Notes: generated by a model from the sequence alone, not told the origin. Numbered from the stretch's first letter, positions 43,855 through 56,577 are shown. The stretch: 64,000 bases of DNA from Roridomyces roridus (GCA_029378245.1 JARKIF010000148.1:1-64000); one strand, 5' to 3'. Program-made: numbers and translations.

Positions 43855-45128
43855 AGTCGATTTCACAATCTGCTCAGACTACCTCGGAATATATAGTAGC
43901 GAGGACTAGGCGACGCCAGCTGGTTTCTGTGAGTTCGAGATGATCGTCCCTCCCAAAGCAGGCAGGTAACGTGGGAAAAAAGTAAGCATCCCAACCTGTT
44001 ACCTATCACCCGGTCCCGAGTCGAACGGCAACTTACGGCGACCAAAGTCACTGATTGAACAGCGATATCAATACCAGAGGGGAGGTCCCAGTGTTCGAAT
44101 CACACTGATCAAAAAGATGGACGTTCATGTCATCAGAATGAGACTAGCCCGAGTTGAACGGAGCATGGCAACCTGGTATTATACGTCGACAGCCACGGCC
44201 AAAGTACTAGATAGGTTTCATGGTTGAATGCGCTCAGCAACGAGCGCCGCCGAGGACAATTGGTATCTGCCCGTGCCGTGTCGGATCAGACAAGGCGCCC
44301 CAGCAATCATCACCCCAACCGGTTTCAATGGAGTCAATGCAAGTGCAAGCAAGTACATAGAACAAGCACGGAATTCGGGGGCCCTTTTCTCGACATTCAT
44401 CTCCCAGAGCTGCGGTTCCTTTTAAACGACGCAGCACAGTTGGGAGAATTCCGGTACACAGCTAAAGAAAATGCTTTTAACCACGGCTTCTTATGTGAAT
44501 AAATGTTTGGACTCACCAGGAACCACAGCAGGTGAATAGAGCTTATTAGCAACCACCAAGCAACCCCTTTGCCGAGATATTTCTGAGCAAAACAAAATTG
44601 TGATGGAGCAAAATGAAGCAAGAAAATTCAGTGATTGCAAATCATTTGTTGTCTGCCGAAACACGGCTTGCTTGTGTGTGGGATCAGCCAAGAACTCAAC
44701 GGCGGGATGTTGAATCCGGCGACGAGCAGGCCTTCAAGAGTGAAATTTTCGCAATTCCTCTGGTCTAACAACACGACTGCAAGGGTGGTGAAGTCTCGGC
44801 AAGCTACGCGGCATGGCTCGCTTGCCCGGAATTATGATTCTTATCATGCTCCACACTCCACCCCAGCAAAAATATTAGAGACACAAGCAAAAGGAGGGTG
44901 GCTGCTAATAAGTTCTAATGTGCTAGGACCTACAAACAGAAAGCAAAAAGTCAGTGGTGATCCGTACATCGGCGACAGACAGTAAAGGTATTTACAGTCC
45001 GGCAACTGTGCGAAAGCATCGTTGTTATCAGTATAATCAGGAGCAAATGAGCGCAGAACGACGTACACCGGCGCCACCTGAACAAAGAGTAGGTATTGAG
45101 CTCGGATGTTGTTCCCAGTGATGATGTA
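43855..45128. other. Gene-poor stretch
   Basis: No supported gene. Two further decayed GAGTCGAACGG-type motifs at 44018 and 44151, continuing the series of 40.3-41.4 kb on the other side of the F-box remnant and dehydrogenase. Confidence 0.35.
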
Positions 45129-45221
45129 CTAACATTGAGGAAGCCGCGCCTGCGGGGATGACACGGCCACCTGGGTTAAGGCAAGGAGAACGAAAGCGCT
45201 GGAGAGGAATTTGAATAACAT
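45129..45221 (-). CDS. Possible small secreted protein, first exon
   Basis: ATG at 45221 begins a typical signal peptide, MLFKFLSSAFVLLALTQVAVSS, followed by PQARLPQC. A GTTAGT donor follows within the Cys codon and an acceptor lies at about 45082 (TTGTTCAG). The next exon would add only about a dozen residues before a stop, so the gene may be truncated or mis-spliced here. No family is recognised. Confidence 0.3.
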   Translation of the reverse strand: MLFKFLSSAFVLLALTQVAVSSPQARLPQC

Positions 45222-46314
45222 TGTCTGGGTGCTGGCAGTTACTGAGAGGGCTTTATACCTGCTTTTAAGGGCCATTGCTATCGCATGGCAATCCGAGTCC
45301 AGGGTGGATAAGATGCAACCAGACGATGAGGGTGACAGGGCAAAAAGTATGTAGGACGATGTCGGGGCAATCCACCCAGGACCACCAGTCATATGACACG
45401 AGAAAAGTACAACATTTCAATGGTATGCCCCAGGGAGAACTTAGAAGAAGAGAGGAAGGTGATACTCACAGAAGAGCCATGGCAAACAATAGTTTGACAA
45501 TAGTTGAATGAAAGAGTGGGACCAGCGAGTGTCGAATTGGGGTGTCGATGGTCGGTGAGGGTTTGGGAAGCAAGAGGCGCGCCGAGCTGTCATCGGGAAG
45601 TTCGGAACGGGGTCTGGTGCTGGAAAAATATTAGTTCCCACAGCAATCGTCGGCGGATAGAGGGAGATCAATGTTCAAAGCATAAGCACGAATGACTCAG
45701 GCTCAAAGACGTCATCGATCAAAAGTTGGACCCCTACTTTGGCGGGAAACGGGCCGATAAGACCGAGCTTAAAAATAAATTTTTAAGACTCGGAACGGTG
45801 AAGGCTTTTCTTCGACGTGGGACGACCTAACTGGAACTGGAATGATCTCTCCATGGATGAGTATCCGCGGAAGTTGCGCGGAATGCCAAATGAATAGATG
45901 CGGCAAACGCAGTGCGGAATGCCATATTGCCCATTCACTGGAGCCCTGACATTGTGTCATACTCTAGGCCTGGGGCTGTCTGGGTGTAGAAACGCGATCC
46001 TAGGCGCTGGCGGTCTTGAATCTCACCTCCTAAATCAATGTTGGAACTCGGCAAGACATGCCGACGGTTACGGGGGAAATGAGAGTTGCAAATCTTGGTT
46101 GGCATCATGTTTCAAAGTGCGGTCCCGGGCCTCCAGACAAGTGTGACATAAGAGTTGGCCATGGAGTGCATCTGTAGACTGTGAACGAGATCAATCCGTG
46201 CAGAACGGAGCGTCGAAGCCAGCAGGTTGAAGACTTTCATTTCAGCCGTACGTTCCACGAGCAGATATAGGTACACGCTAGTCAAAAATGTCGTCAATAT
46301 TTAGTACTTGACAC
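45222..46314. other. Spacer 3' of F-box copy 4
   Basis: No gene recognised. Short frames only. Confidence 0.35.
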
Positions 46315-47675
46315 TCACGGAACATCAAACATCTCTCCCTCCTCCCCACACCGATACACAACCCTCTGCCTCGGTAACTTCTCCCCAAAAAGATACGGAG
46401 GGATAAACCCACTCGGACGCGTCTCCATGGAAACGACCACCTCCACGCCATGTCCCGCAGAGCGAAACTCCCCACCAAGACGCTGTACAGTCTCGCGGAA
46501 GTCCTCTGCACTCCAATGCGGGTTAAACCTTGGAATCGAATACTCGTTGTTGGAGAGGATGACGTCAAGGTTCCGGAGGGCGGGGAGATGGCGACACAAC
46601 TCCGACGCGGGTGGGATACCGGGGATCTTGGAAGATGTGAAGGCGTATTGGACGAGACGCAGTCTCTCGACATGTCGGGGCGCGGCATGTTTGGAGAGCA
46701 GGATGGAGAAAAATGTTGCACATGGGCCGTCCAGGGTGAGATTACGGAGTTGAGTGAAGTCGGAGAGGCTGTGGTCACCGCTATGATGAAAGTCCGTATC
46801 GTGCCCGTCGTCTTCCTCGCTGGCGTCTGTCCATACCAGATCTTCAAGAGATTGCCGTTGCTGGCAAAGCGCATGGAGGTAGCTCTCCGCCAAAGCCTCC
46901 GTATGCTCCTCGTCGGGGTAGTGGAATTCCTGATGTCGCAGGTTCCCTAAATGGCAGGAACGCAATGCGCGGGGAAGCGCGAGTACAGCAGAGATTGCTT
47001 TAGGAGTAACAAAGCACTCGATGAGGTGGAGGTGGGTGAGGGGTGTCGTGCCCGCGGGGAGGTCGATCAAGTGCTCGACCAGATTATCGAGCAGGGCTGC
47101 GCAGGAAAGGGTGAGGCGTCGGAGTGCGGGTAGCTTGAAGATGCTAGTGATCTCCGTGAGACGCCAGAAGCGATTCTCATTGCCAGCCCAATGGATTGTC
47201 ACTGGAGAGTATGAGCAGTGGGCGACGGAGAACACAGGAAAACACACGACTCTCGAGATTCTGCAAGCCATTAATACCGCGGGCGGCCTCAGAAAACAAT
47301 AGCCGGTATCCCTGCATGAGATCTCTCCGCCGTTCGCCTGTATAGCTCCAGCGTTGATAGTTCGTGAATGGACTCTCCATCGTCAGCCTGCGGAGGTGGG
47401 TCATCGTCCCGATTATCGGTGTCAGCGCCTCGATGTCCGTTTCCTTGTGATAGTCTGGGATGAGATCGAGTGTTTCTACAGCATTGAGACGCTGCTCAGA
47501 TCTCAGAGCCGGTGGTGACGAGGAGCGAGCGATAGAGGATTGGCTCAGCCAGGAGGCGGGCGAGACGACATGTGAGGACAAGAGTGCGCAAAGAGTGCTC
47601 GTCTTGGATGGCGTCACAGATGGCGAGCAGAAGCTCTGTGGGTAGCGAGAGGAGCGTCGACGCCAATGACACCAT
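46315..47675 (-). pseudogene. F-box protein gene, copy 4 (best preserved, one frameshift)
   Basis: Starts MVSLASTLLSLPTELLLAICDAIQ at ATG 47675: an F-box followed by LVLTCRLARLLAEPILYRSLL. The body contains VETLDLIPDYHKETDIEAL, MESPFTNYQRWSY and, after an intron ending CTCCAG at about 47206, TIHWAGNENRFWRLT, LPALRRLTLS, FVTPKAISAVLALPRALRS, LRNLTLDGP, LPALRNLDVIL and PPYLFGEKLPRQRVVYRCG, ending at 46315. Pieces such as LRNLTLDGP and LPALRNLDV look like degenerate leucine-rich units. Compared with copy 1, about 26 bp are missing after VTTGS near 47500, which shifts the frame and gives a stop after GSEI. As it stands the product would be about 60 residues. It is head-to-head with the DUF6699 gene at 48240. 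Confidence 0.75.
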
Positions 47676-48239
47676 GGAGAGCTGATAGCGATCAATCACA
47701 CGGACTGGCCGTCGCTCTTCTCCTTGTCTTCTCCCGCCATCTTCTAAATGCTTTGTCTTGTCCATGCACTGCGGGCCCCTTGGGACGGCTTTCTATGAAT
47801 ACATAACCTGGGACCGAGGGGTGGGCACTCCGAGGCGTCAGCAAATAGCACCGCCTCTCCCCGCCACGCCACGTGTACCGGAAATCCGCCTGCTGCGCAC
47901 GAAAGACTCCCAAGCACTGCCCGGCAATTTCAGTCATTGCGATGCACTTTGTTCCCGACGTGGGAGGTCGGGTGGAGCGTTTGCGGCCTCCGAAGCCCAC
48001 TGCCGAATGTGCCGAGCCCTTGAAACATCTTCTAGGTCCTCCGGCCGACTGCTTTCTGCGTGCGGTACTGTCGATCTTCGGCTGGATTGGAATCATCCCA
48101 CATCGCACGACGGTACAAGGAAAATTTCTTGTGCTGTGTCTCCGAGGCGATACAAGCACTTGCCTTACGGTATTTAAATGTCCCTCCTCTATACCTGCCC
48201 AGCACTCACTCCCGCCCCCCGTCGTTGCAACCCCACTGC

Positions 48240-49209
48240 ATGCCAGGGAAGCACGTCCGGTTCTCCACTCAGAACACATACCACTCCTCGGACAATTCCC
48301 CTTCACGAACCTTCACGCCACCTTCCAATGCATTCACGAATCTCCCCACTTCAGCACCTCATGCTCCCCGTCGGTCCTACACGGATCCCTCAGCGGGCAA
48401 GGCCTGCGCGCACAATCTGCTCGCACAGAGGAGCACCCCTCTCCTCTCTTACGACCTCACTCTGCACCCGTCGTCCGTCACCACGCATTACCATGGACTC
48501 TCCTCTGCGAGCATGTCCGAGCCCGCCGTCTACCCTCCACAACCAACACTCACGATCCAATGCTCCCACCTCCCGTGGTTATTGTGAGAGAAGAGGGAAG
48601 AGGGAAGGATGTATTGAAGATGATAATAGAATACAGCAGAGGGTAGACTACCTTATATACTGTAGTGGTTGAAACAGGCACGGAGGTTACATGTGGGAGC
48701 GGAGTCCGTCCATGCGGTGTCTAGCCAATGAGGACTCTAGAGGGTTGGTGAATAAGCAAGAGTGGAAACAATACCATGTGAGGTATGGTTGGATAAAAGG
48801 TTAGGATAAAAGGTTGAATGGAGTGAAACACATTGGAGGTCCGTTCAATCGGGCGTGACTCCAGGTTGAGTCTAGATGGAGTCTAGGCCCAGAAATTCAA
48901 CAGTGGTCATTCACCGTCCCCGCATCCAACCGTCGATACGTGACCGTCGCAGACGTCCTCTCGTCTTTGTACCACGGCCTCCGTACGCACATTACCCCTG
49001 CGGAGTTTCAGGCACTCAGCACGCCAAAGCTCATGCGTCGGGTGGGGTCGGCCTACGCTGCACGCTATAGGCGGCTGGAGGGGCATCGGGGGTATGCCCA
49101 TGAAAAGGCTTCGGGAGTCCGACGTGTGGACTATTTGATGGGGTGTAATGAATTTCGCGGGCTGACGTCTACAAGTACGCCTGGTGTTTGGCGTCTTCAT
49201 GTTGCGTGA
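48240..49209 (+). pseudogene. DUF6699-like protein gene, split by a solo LTR
   Basis: ATG at 48240 (MPGKHVRFSTQNTYHSSD). A Ser/Thr/Pro-rich N-terminus leads into LLSYDLTLHPSSVTTHYHGLSS, EPAVYPPQPTLTIQCSHLPW, then past the insertion SFTVPASNRRYVTVADVL, YHGLRTHITPAEFQAL, KASGVRRVDYLMGCNEFRGL and GVWRLHV, ending at TGA 49207-49209. This order fits the DUF6699 family, small mushroom proteins of unknown function. Without the 323-bp insert plus one GTGGT, the frame is continuous from start to stop. With it, translation ends just after HLPW. Confidence 0.75.
48580..48902 (-). mobile_element. Solo LTR (copia-like size) inside the DUF6699 gene
   Basis: Flanked by a 5-bp direct repeat GTGGT (48575-48579 and 48903-48907). 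The intact copy at 61927-62646 has a single GTGGT and no insert. Read on the minus strand it starts TGTTGAATTTCTGG, contains a TATAAGG box and ends CTCTCACAATA. Length 323 bp, no terminal inverted repeats, no coding frame. This fits a solo LTR left by recombination of a retrotransposon. The terminal TA instead of CA leaves some doubt. Confidence 0.65.
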
Positions 49210-49386
49210 GGATTTTCTACAACTCGGACTAGAGCGATTGGACTCTGATACTTTACTTTACCACGATTTTACGAACTTGATACCCTCACAATGCACATAC
49301 CAATATGATTATGCCTTTCAAACTATTCTGGGTGTCAAGATCTTCCCCAAATACTCGTACATACACAGATTTAGTGCATTTCAAGA

Positions 49387-49685
49387 AGGTTCGGCGCCGA
49401 CCCCAACAAAAAATCAATCTGCTGCTCAAGATCCGCCTCCACCAATTCGCCTCGACGGATCTTCCGCGAAAGCCCCACGAGCCTCGGATAAAACTTGTCC
49501 ATCTCATGCGTCCTCAAGGGGACGAGCCAGAGACGCGGGTCCATCAGACCCTTCGGAATGAGGATACCATGCAGCTGATAATCCCCTCCAACTTGAAGCG
49601 ACGCACGTTCAATAATATTCTACCACACTTCACACGCGAAATTGCCATCATCCGGAAACAGGGTTGAGAATGCAGAATCGCCCAT
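49387..49685 (-). other. Unrecognised gene remnant
   Basis: On the minus strand, MGDSAFSTLFPDDGNFACEVW is followed by a stop and then, in the same frame, NIIERASLQVGGDYQLHG, IPKGLMDPRLWLVPL and DKFYPRLVGLSRKIRRGEL to NLLEMH. It reads like protein, not noise, but I do not recognise the family. The stop (TAG) after EVW makes it a likely pseudogene fragment. Confidence 0.35.
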
Positions 49686-49689
49686 ACTT

Positions 49690-50671
49690 AATCCTAGGGT
49701 GCGCCACCCAGAACGGAACGACTAGGCCATAATCTGCCGTCGAAACCGCCTCGGATCTGAAACGCGGCCTGCCCGATGTTTTGGTCCGCCACCTTCACTC
49801 ACGGTTTACCCGGGTCTCACCTTTTTTCGTAGGCGGATTCGGAGACACATGAGAAAGAGCACTCTGAAGATGATGAGGCAAGTCGACGTTTTGCAGTAGT
49901 ACACGGATTTACACAGGCCTTTCAGTGCGACCCCTTCTCCAAAGATCTCTTCGCTCTAGCGGTAACGGACCTAGTTCCCGCATCCCGCGTCCACGCCCAA
50001 CTGGCATCTTATTGTAGGAGAATATCCTTCGACGCGCGAGCGAGGTTAGCGACGCGAAATTGTTTGAAGCCTTGGACGATGAGGCAGGTACGATTCATTA
50101 GTTCCTTACCGTGATTCGACATCAAATACTGGATGATAGCTAGTGAAGTCAAAGCCATTTCGATGCGCCACCTACCCAATGTTGGCGAGCCATCGGATAC
50201 GGTGTTCGCCCAAGCGGCGCTGGGGTTGGATGTTGCCAAAGCCCAGGTAACCTGCTTCTCTTCCTCTTCTCATCCGGTGCGTGCCGAACAACTGCCGCTG
50301 GACACGAAGATAAAGGCCGAACGAGACTTGAAGAACGGGATTCCGCCTCCTCGGTCCACTCTTCCTCGGCTCGCGGCGCAATGGCCGACGCTTGCTGCTT
50401 TGGATATAAGTGCGGGTGATTCGTCTCTCTTGATCAATCGTGCTGATGAGAGATGCAGTCGCGAAACATGCTAGACCGAAAAATACAAATGCCCAAACTA
50501 CGTTAACCCAAAGTGAGTACAAGTAAGTATCCATCCTGTCCGAAAGCTGACCCTGCTGCTTTCAGTCGTTGAGAGTTGAACATCATCTCCTTCTTGAATA
50601 TCTGCAATCGAAACAATTCCTAGTGAGTGGGGTATGTATTTGTATATAATAGGTATCACAATCAAAGCCGT
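49690..50671. other. Spacer with weak frames
   Basis: Minus-strand frames here include a hydrophobic VVWAFVFFGLACFATASLI segment (about 50500) that could be a single membrane helix, and MATSNPSAAWANTV near 50239. I cannot assemble a convincing gene. Confidence 0.25.
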
Positions 50672-53600
50672 TCAATCCCTTGTCTCCAACGCCTGCAACC
50701 GCACAAAACTCGCATAATCCCCACCCCGCCTCAACAGCTCATCGTGTGTCCCAGATTCACTGATCACCCCGTCCTTCATGAAATATCTGTTGGAACTAAG
50801 CAGCTGTTTACTTGGCATTTGACTTGAACTTCAACACACATCCGATCCGCGTTCTGAATCGTCGAAAGTCTGTGCGCTATAGCGACGACGCTGCGGCCTG
50901 CAGCGGCGTTGTCGAGGGCCTGCTGGACCACTTTCTCCGAAGCCGAATCGAGTGCGGACGTAGCCTAGATGCCAGAGGTGTCAGCGTTTCTTCGATAATA
51001 CACGCTACTTACCTCGTCGAGGAGAAGAATTCGAGGATCTCGAACGAGTGCACGAGCTATTGCGATGCGTTCTGAAAAGTGTCATGTAGTACTCAGTCAT
51101 CTCCGAGAGGACTAGCGTACGTTTCTGCCCGCCACTAAGCTGCGATCCCTTCCCACCAACCTGTGTCTCGAATCCACTGTGCATGTCCAGATCAGCAAGG
51201 GCTGAAAACAGAAAATGTAACGTACTCGGGCAAAGACTGTATAAACTCCAATATATTCGCATCACGAGAGACTTCTTCCAACTCTTGCTGCGACACATCG
51301 GCCTCGGGTTTTATAGCGCCGAGGAGGATGTTGAATCGGATCTTGTTCCGGATTAGCAGATGAAACCAAAGGTAAGGTCCAGGCGCACCGTTCCAGCGTA
51401 GAGCGTCGGCTCCTGCGAAACCAATGCCATCTCGCGGCGATAATCCTGGATATCCAACGTATCCACGGGAACGCCGTCAAGCTGCAAACACAGAGATGAG
51501 TATGTAAGCCGCACACAGAACCAACTACGTACACTTATCGTTCCCCCGCCGCACTCATAAAACCTCTCAATGAGCTGAATCCTGTAATCAAGGCAGTCAA
51601 CAACACTCTCTTACAATGAATCAGCACCTACACCGTGCTCTTCCCGGACCCGCTGGCCCCAACCAGCGCGACAAACTCCCCAGGCCTCACCTCGAACGAC
51701 AGCCCACGGAGGACTTTGATTCCGGGGCGCGTGGGGTAATTAAAGTGCACCGAGTCGAATTTGAGATGTCCTGCGGGGGTTGAGTGGGATTTCTCCTCCT
51801 CAGCACTCTTCTCGGCCCCTACAGGAAGGTGAGGAATGGGTATCCCTGGACTGGATTCGAGTAGCCGGATGATGGAAGTTCCGGCTGCGCGTGCGATGGA
51901 GAGATCTGGTGCAAAAGAAAAGACATTCCCCGCATTCATAGTCCCAAACGTCGCCTATCGCCCTCGTTAGTTAAATTACACAATCAAAATCAAGCTCAAC
52001 TCACCGCCGTCAACGTGATGAAAAACTCGAACGTCGTACACTCCCTCCTCGAAACTAGCACAGCTCCATACCACATCACCAACGAAATAACCCAAAACGA
52101 AATCGTCTGCGACAGCGCAAATAGGAGGGCACTCCACAGCGCTGCCTTCCTCGCGTTGTTCAACGGTTGGAGGAGACTGGCGCTGTAGAGTGCGCAGCAG
52201 TGGTCCTCCGCGGTGAGGGCGGCGACGGTGCGGGCGGACGCGGAGGCTTCGCAGGCGAGGAGGGCGGAGGAGGCGTATGCGCGTTTGTTGGTTTCGTCCT
52301 TGAGGACGATGACGAGGAGACGGACGTAGCCTGTGAGGAAGAGGACTGGGGCGCAGGCTGGAAACAGTCAGTGAGCGGATGGATAGATGGGGCAAGGAGG
52401 TCCTAGGCACCGATGGAAACGAGTCCCAGTTTCCAAACGAATATACTACATTCATTCAAAACGAGTCTCGTTGTGCTATGAAATCCATGACTCACAGTCC
52501 TACGATCCACCCAGCGGTGAGGGTCGCTATACATTCGATGATTCTGAGGAAATGAGCATCGAAGATGCAGAGAGGGAAGGAAACTCACGCGCCGAGCGTT
52601 ATACCAATGAGACCCTTGACTTTCTGTGGATGGTCACTGAGATTCGACGTCAAGCTGCCCGTCTACATTCCACTTGCGTCCATCAATCAATCTTCATAGA
52701 ACCAAGAATACGCACATTATTTTCGTTCCCATCGAAGAACTGGACTTTGAACGCTACTCAGGAAAGTGCATGGAATGGAGGAAGGAAAGACGTACTCTTC
52801 TGCCCCAATATCGCACGGAAGAGCTGAGATCGGAGTTTGCCTGTAAACGACGCAGCAGCCGATCCGAAGAGGTAGTTTTGCTGCAAGCCCGTCAACGGCG
52901 TCGGTTGATTATTCCGAACATTTAGTTACCATGGAAATGCATACCCCTCCACCGATGGCCACGACGAACATGTAAAGCGCCGTACGATCGCCGAGGTGTC
53001 TGCGGGTCTGGGACAACGCGTGAGATCGGTTGAACGTTGAACATCGAAGAACTGACATGGGGATCGGGTTCGGAGAACGCCGCGATGCCTTTGGCTTTCA
53101 AGGGCCGTCTGCGTCAACGAAGATACTGAGAGAATTGCAGGAGGCTCACAGTATATAACACTATACGCGGGGTATATCTGAGTGCAGGATTGATCAGCTT
53201 ATAGCATATGAACACCCGTAGATACACACCATGCCGCTCACTGTCATCCGATGAAAAACTTGCATCGAAATGAAGCAAGGAATGACGCACGTATAGCAAA
53301 GACGGAACCGACAGCATACTTCCTCCAGGAACTCCGATTGATCTGGGCCAACCTCCAAAAGAGGTCGAAAATCCCAATCGTCCCCTGCCCCTCCTCCGCT
53401 TTGGTGGTTTGCTGTTTCGCCAGACTCTCCAGCGACTCGGATGAATCTTGCGCTTTTATCTTGGTACCTTCCGCAGGGTGTGTCGAGGACTCGAAAACGG
53501 ATGTGACCGAGTCATCCTTGTCGTCCCGCAACTTCTGCGCTTCGACGAGCTGCGCATACAAACCCGCGGAATCCCCGAGGAGATCGTTGTGCGTGCCGTG

Positions 53601-56006
53601 TTGCATAACCTTACCCTCCGCCATGACATATATCGAATCAGCGTCCTTGATTGTCGACAGTCGGTGTGCTATAACGATCCCAGTGCGTCCTTCACGAGGT
53701 TACCACTGCTCTCGATCCGAATCGAAGAACTCACCTTTCCTCGCCCTATCAAGCGCACTCTGCACAATCCCCTCACTCTCCGTATCAAGCGCCGACGTCG
53801 CCTCATCCAACAACAAAATCTTCGGATCTTTGACGATAGCCCTCGCAATGGCCAATCTTTGCTTCTGACCCCCTGAAAGGAGGAATCCACGCTCTCCAAC
53901 GAGTGTGTCGTACCCTTCCGGGAGCTTGGAGACAAAGTCGTGTGCGTGGGCGCAGATGCATGCGTCACGGATGCGCGTAAATTGGTCTTCAGGGCTGAGT
54001 TCTGAGTACGGGGAGTTGAGGAGACCGTAGGCTACGTTGTCGCGCACTGGCGTAGGGGAATGAGAGAACGGGGGAAGGAGGAGAGGAGGGAAAGTAAATA
54101 CCGCTAGCATTGAAAAGCACCGGCTCCTGCGCAACGTAACCCATCTGGGCACGCAGGTACTTGATGTTGATCTCCTTGACGTCCATACCATCCAGCCGTA
54201 TGACACCCACCGCTTCGGCATCGTTTGGAACTGGATCGTAGAATCGCTCCACCAGCGCCAATACCGTCGACTTGCCTGACCCAGATGCACCGACGAGCGC
54301 CGTCGTAGTGCCCGCGGGGAACTCCAACGACACGTCGTGCAAGACACGCGTTTCGGAGCGGGTCGGGTACGCGAAGCTCACGTGCTCGAGGGTGAGCGCT
54401 CCTGAAACGGGGCTGGGTTTCGCACCGCCGGGATCTGCTGAATCAATGGATGGCGGCACTCGGCCGATGGTATCGAAGAGCTTCGCGGCGGCGCCAGTGG
54501 CGAGTGCCATTGCTGCGGGATGATGAGCATGCAATAATGGGAGAGAATGGCACGAACATTGCATCTGTGGCCCGAGGATGACGAGTGCAAAAGTGCCTTG
54601 AAGGACGGCCATGAATGATGTGACCACCGCTCCCGCATCCACTACAGTACTCAGTCTGGGAACCGGGTAGCCAATCTCCACATACCTTCACCCCGATTCA
54701 CCAACGTAACTCCATATGAGAATGCTTGCAACACGATCAACACCCCGCAATGAACGGAAGAATCAACCCGACGCACCCAACGCATATGCTGCGAAAACAG
54801 CGAAATAAAACAACCCCATCATCCCACCCGTGAACGTCGCCACGAGCATATCCACTCGCCGCGCGTGCAGTACAAAGGCATCGTACATGCGTGCCAGCGT
54901 CTCCTGTGTGCCAAACGCATGTGCAGTCCGGATGGTAGAGATGGCCTCTTCCGCGAGGGTTCCCCCCTCTGCCACGTGCTTGAGGGATGCCCTGTGGGCA
55001 GGCGTTGAGAAGGAAGGAAAGACAAAGGTACAGGCTTACTCGGTGTACTTGGCCACGAACTTGCCCATGAGCCCACCGATGAGGGACATGAACGGAAGCA
55101 TGGTGGAGAGCACGAGCGCCATGCGCCAAGAGCGGATGTAAGCGAGTATGAACCCCGAAAAGAAGCTCGCCATAAGAAAGACTGCGAGTGCGACTTTCTC
55201 CGAGATACCCTGTTGCACGAGATCTACAGAACGTAAGCTGCGAGAACGGGCAGGTGAATATTGCTACTAACGCGTGTCCGTCTGTATACGTGTAACGATC
55301 TCGCCTGCCCCGACGGAATCGAAGAACGCGGGATCCTGTCGCAGGACGGCCTGGAGATACCGTTCGCGAATCCGCTTGGCGTTGAGCTCCGAGGTGACAA
55401 CCCAGGTGTGCATGTAGAGGTAGGTTGTGAAGAATTCTCCCAGTCCTAATTCCGGTCACTCATGATATCTTCAAAGCGGAAGAAGACAGACCAAGCAACG
55501 CCAGGTACCCCGCGTTCCTCCCAGATGAATGTCGAAAGTGCGCAGCGGCGACGGAGAGCCCGGCAGCTGCCTCGGGTGTCCCACTCTGCGCCTCCGCCAA
55601 GGCCAGGGTGAAGGTGACAAAATCTTGTGTGAGATTGCCGAAAAAGATGCTCATTAGCGGCTGCGAGGTCAAAGTCAGTCGTAGATTGGGTTCATCGTAG
55701 ACTACGAACCGCGATGGTACCCGCAGAACCGGCTGCAATGAGGCCGAGGAAGTTCAGAACGAGTTCACCCCGTGTCGCGAATCTGGTCATTGTTAGGGGT
55801 GTCGATGGACAGAGGAGACGGGAATACCGGAATAATTTGAAGAAAGACACCGGTGGTACCTTGGGTTTGTCTTCTGGTTGTGGGTCTGGCTCCTCCGTCT
55901 GTCGGGGCCCAAACAGGAGGAATTTGCGTCTGCCATTCTTCGCGTCATGAGGAGGAGGAGGAGGAGGAGGAGGAGGAGGAGGAGGGTCGCCTGTCGAATC
56001 GTCCAT
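50672..56006 (-). CDS. ABC multidrug transporter, full-size ABCB type
   Basis: A many-exon minus-strand gene, start [11 protein letters not shown] (ATG 56006), stop at 50672 after [11 protein letters not shown]. Order: N-terminal poly-Pro and basic region, membrane domain 1 ([19 protein letters not shown] and others), NBD1 with Walker [11 protein letters not shown]-loop YVAQEP, signature LSGGQKQR and Walker [13 protein letters not shown], a charged linker, membrane domain 2, NBD2 with [29 protein letters not shown] and a C-terminal GTHDELL. This TMD-NBD-TMD-NBD layout of about 1300 residues is that of the P-glycoprotein/Ste6 class, exporters of drugs, lipids or pheromone peptides in the plasma membrane. 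In NBD2 an intron at about 51337-51384 restores [15 protein letters not shown]. Both ATPase sites look complete, so a functional transporter is likely. Confidence 0.9.
55949..55984 (-). repeat. (CCT)n microsatellite coding poly-proline
   Basis: About 12 perfect GAG/GGA triplets on the + strand, read on the minus strand as CCT codons, encode the run of prolines at residues 8-19 of the ABC transporter. Such runs change length easily, so strains should differ here. Confidence 0.8.
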
Positions 56007-56577
56007 GTGGTGGCAGCAAAGAAGATCGTCGCATTTAAGTAATTGATACCAGCGGTGACTCGAGTGCCGAGAGGTGCCGACCTCTGAGATGACACGTATC
56101 GCCTTTGGTATCACCTCAGGCGCAGCAGCGAAGACACGCTGTCGCGACCCGCGCTGGTGTATGTAAGATCGCAGTTTCTTGGCAATTTCCACAGCTATGG
56201 GCTGAGATCGGCTGAGATAGGCTGAGATCCCTCTCCTGGATCTTCTGCAGATTGCGCGAAGGCGAGAAGGAGCAACGGAGAGGAAGGTGAGAGATGCCGA
56301 GAAGCCACGTCATACAGCGATCAAGGTTCCGAGACCGATCTGATGTGATCCGCAGTCATGTGGCAATGAGTCATCAATGTATCAGCGTCTCTTCTGAAGT
56401 CTGTCTTTTCCACCATGTCGCCACCATGGGCCACCATCTCCATTCAAATGTATCCACCATCTCGCGCTAGTCACCCAATCCTGGGTTCATATAGCCCAGA
56501 GCTTCGCTGTACAAGCCCAGCGGAGCAAGGGGGTACCAAAATTTTAATTACGGAACATACGCCGGATTTTTGAAATA
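56007..56577. other. ABC transporter promoter side
   Basis: The open frame of the ABC transporter extends upstream to about 56192, so a longer N-terminus is possible. Otherwise no gene is seen. Confidence 0.35.

Larger units (their letters stand above)
47760..49345 (+). repeat. Segmental duplication arm A (F-box/DUF6699 unit)
   Basis: Apart from the solo LTR at 48580-48902, this stretch matches the reverse complement of about 61895-63125 throughout: upstream region, DUF6699 coding region and about 135 bp after the stop (for example ACTCGGACTAGAGCGATTGG and TACCCTCACAATGCACATAC). In both arms an F-box gene lies beyond the upstream end in divergent orientation. Confidence 0.85.

Noticed and set aside
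46315..47675. An intact F-box gene as functional master copy
   Set aside because: The two coding blocks are in different frames around 47500; a 27-bp intron would be needed to join them, which is shorter than the other introns here.
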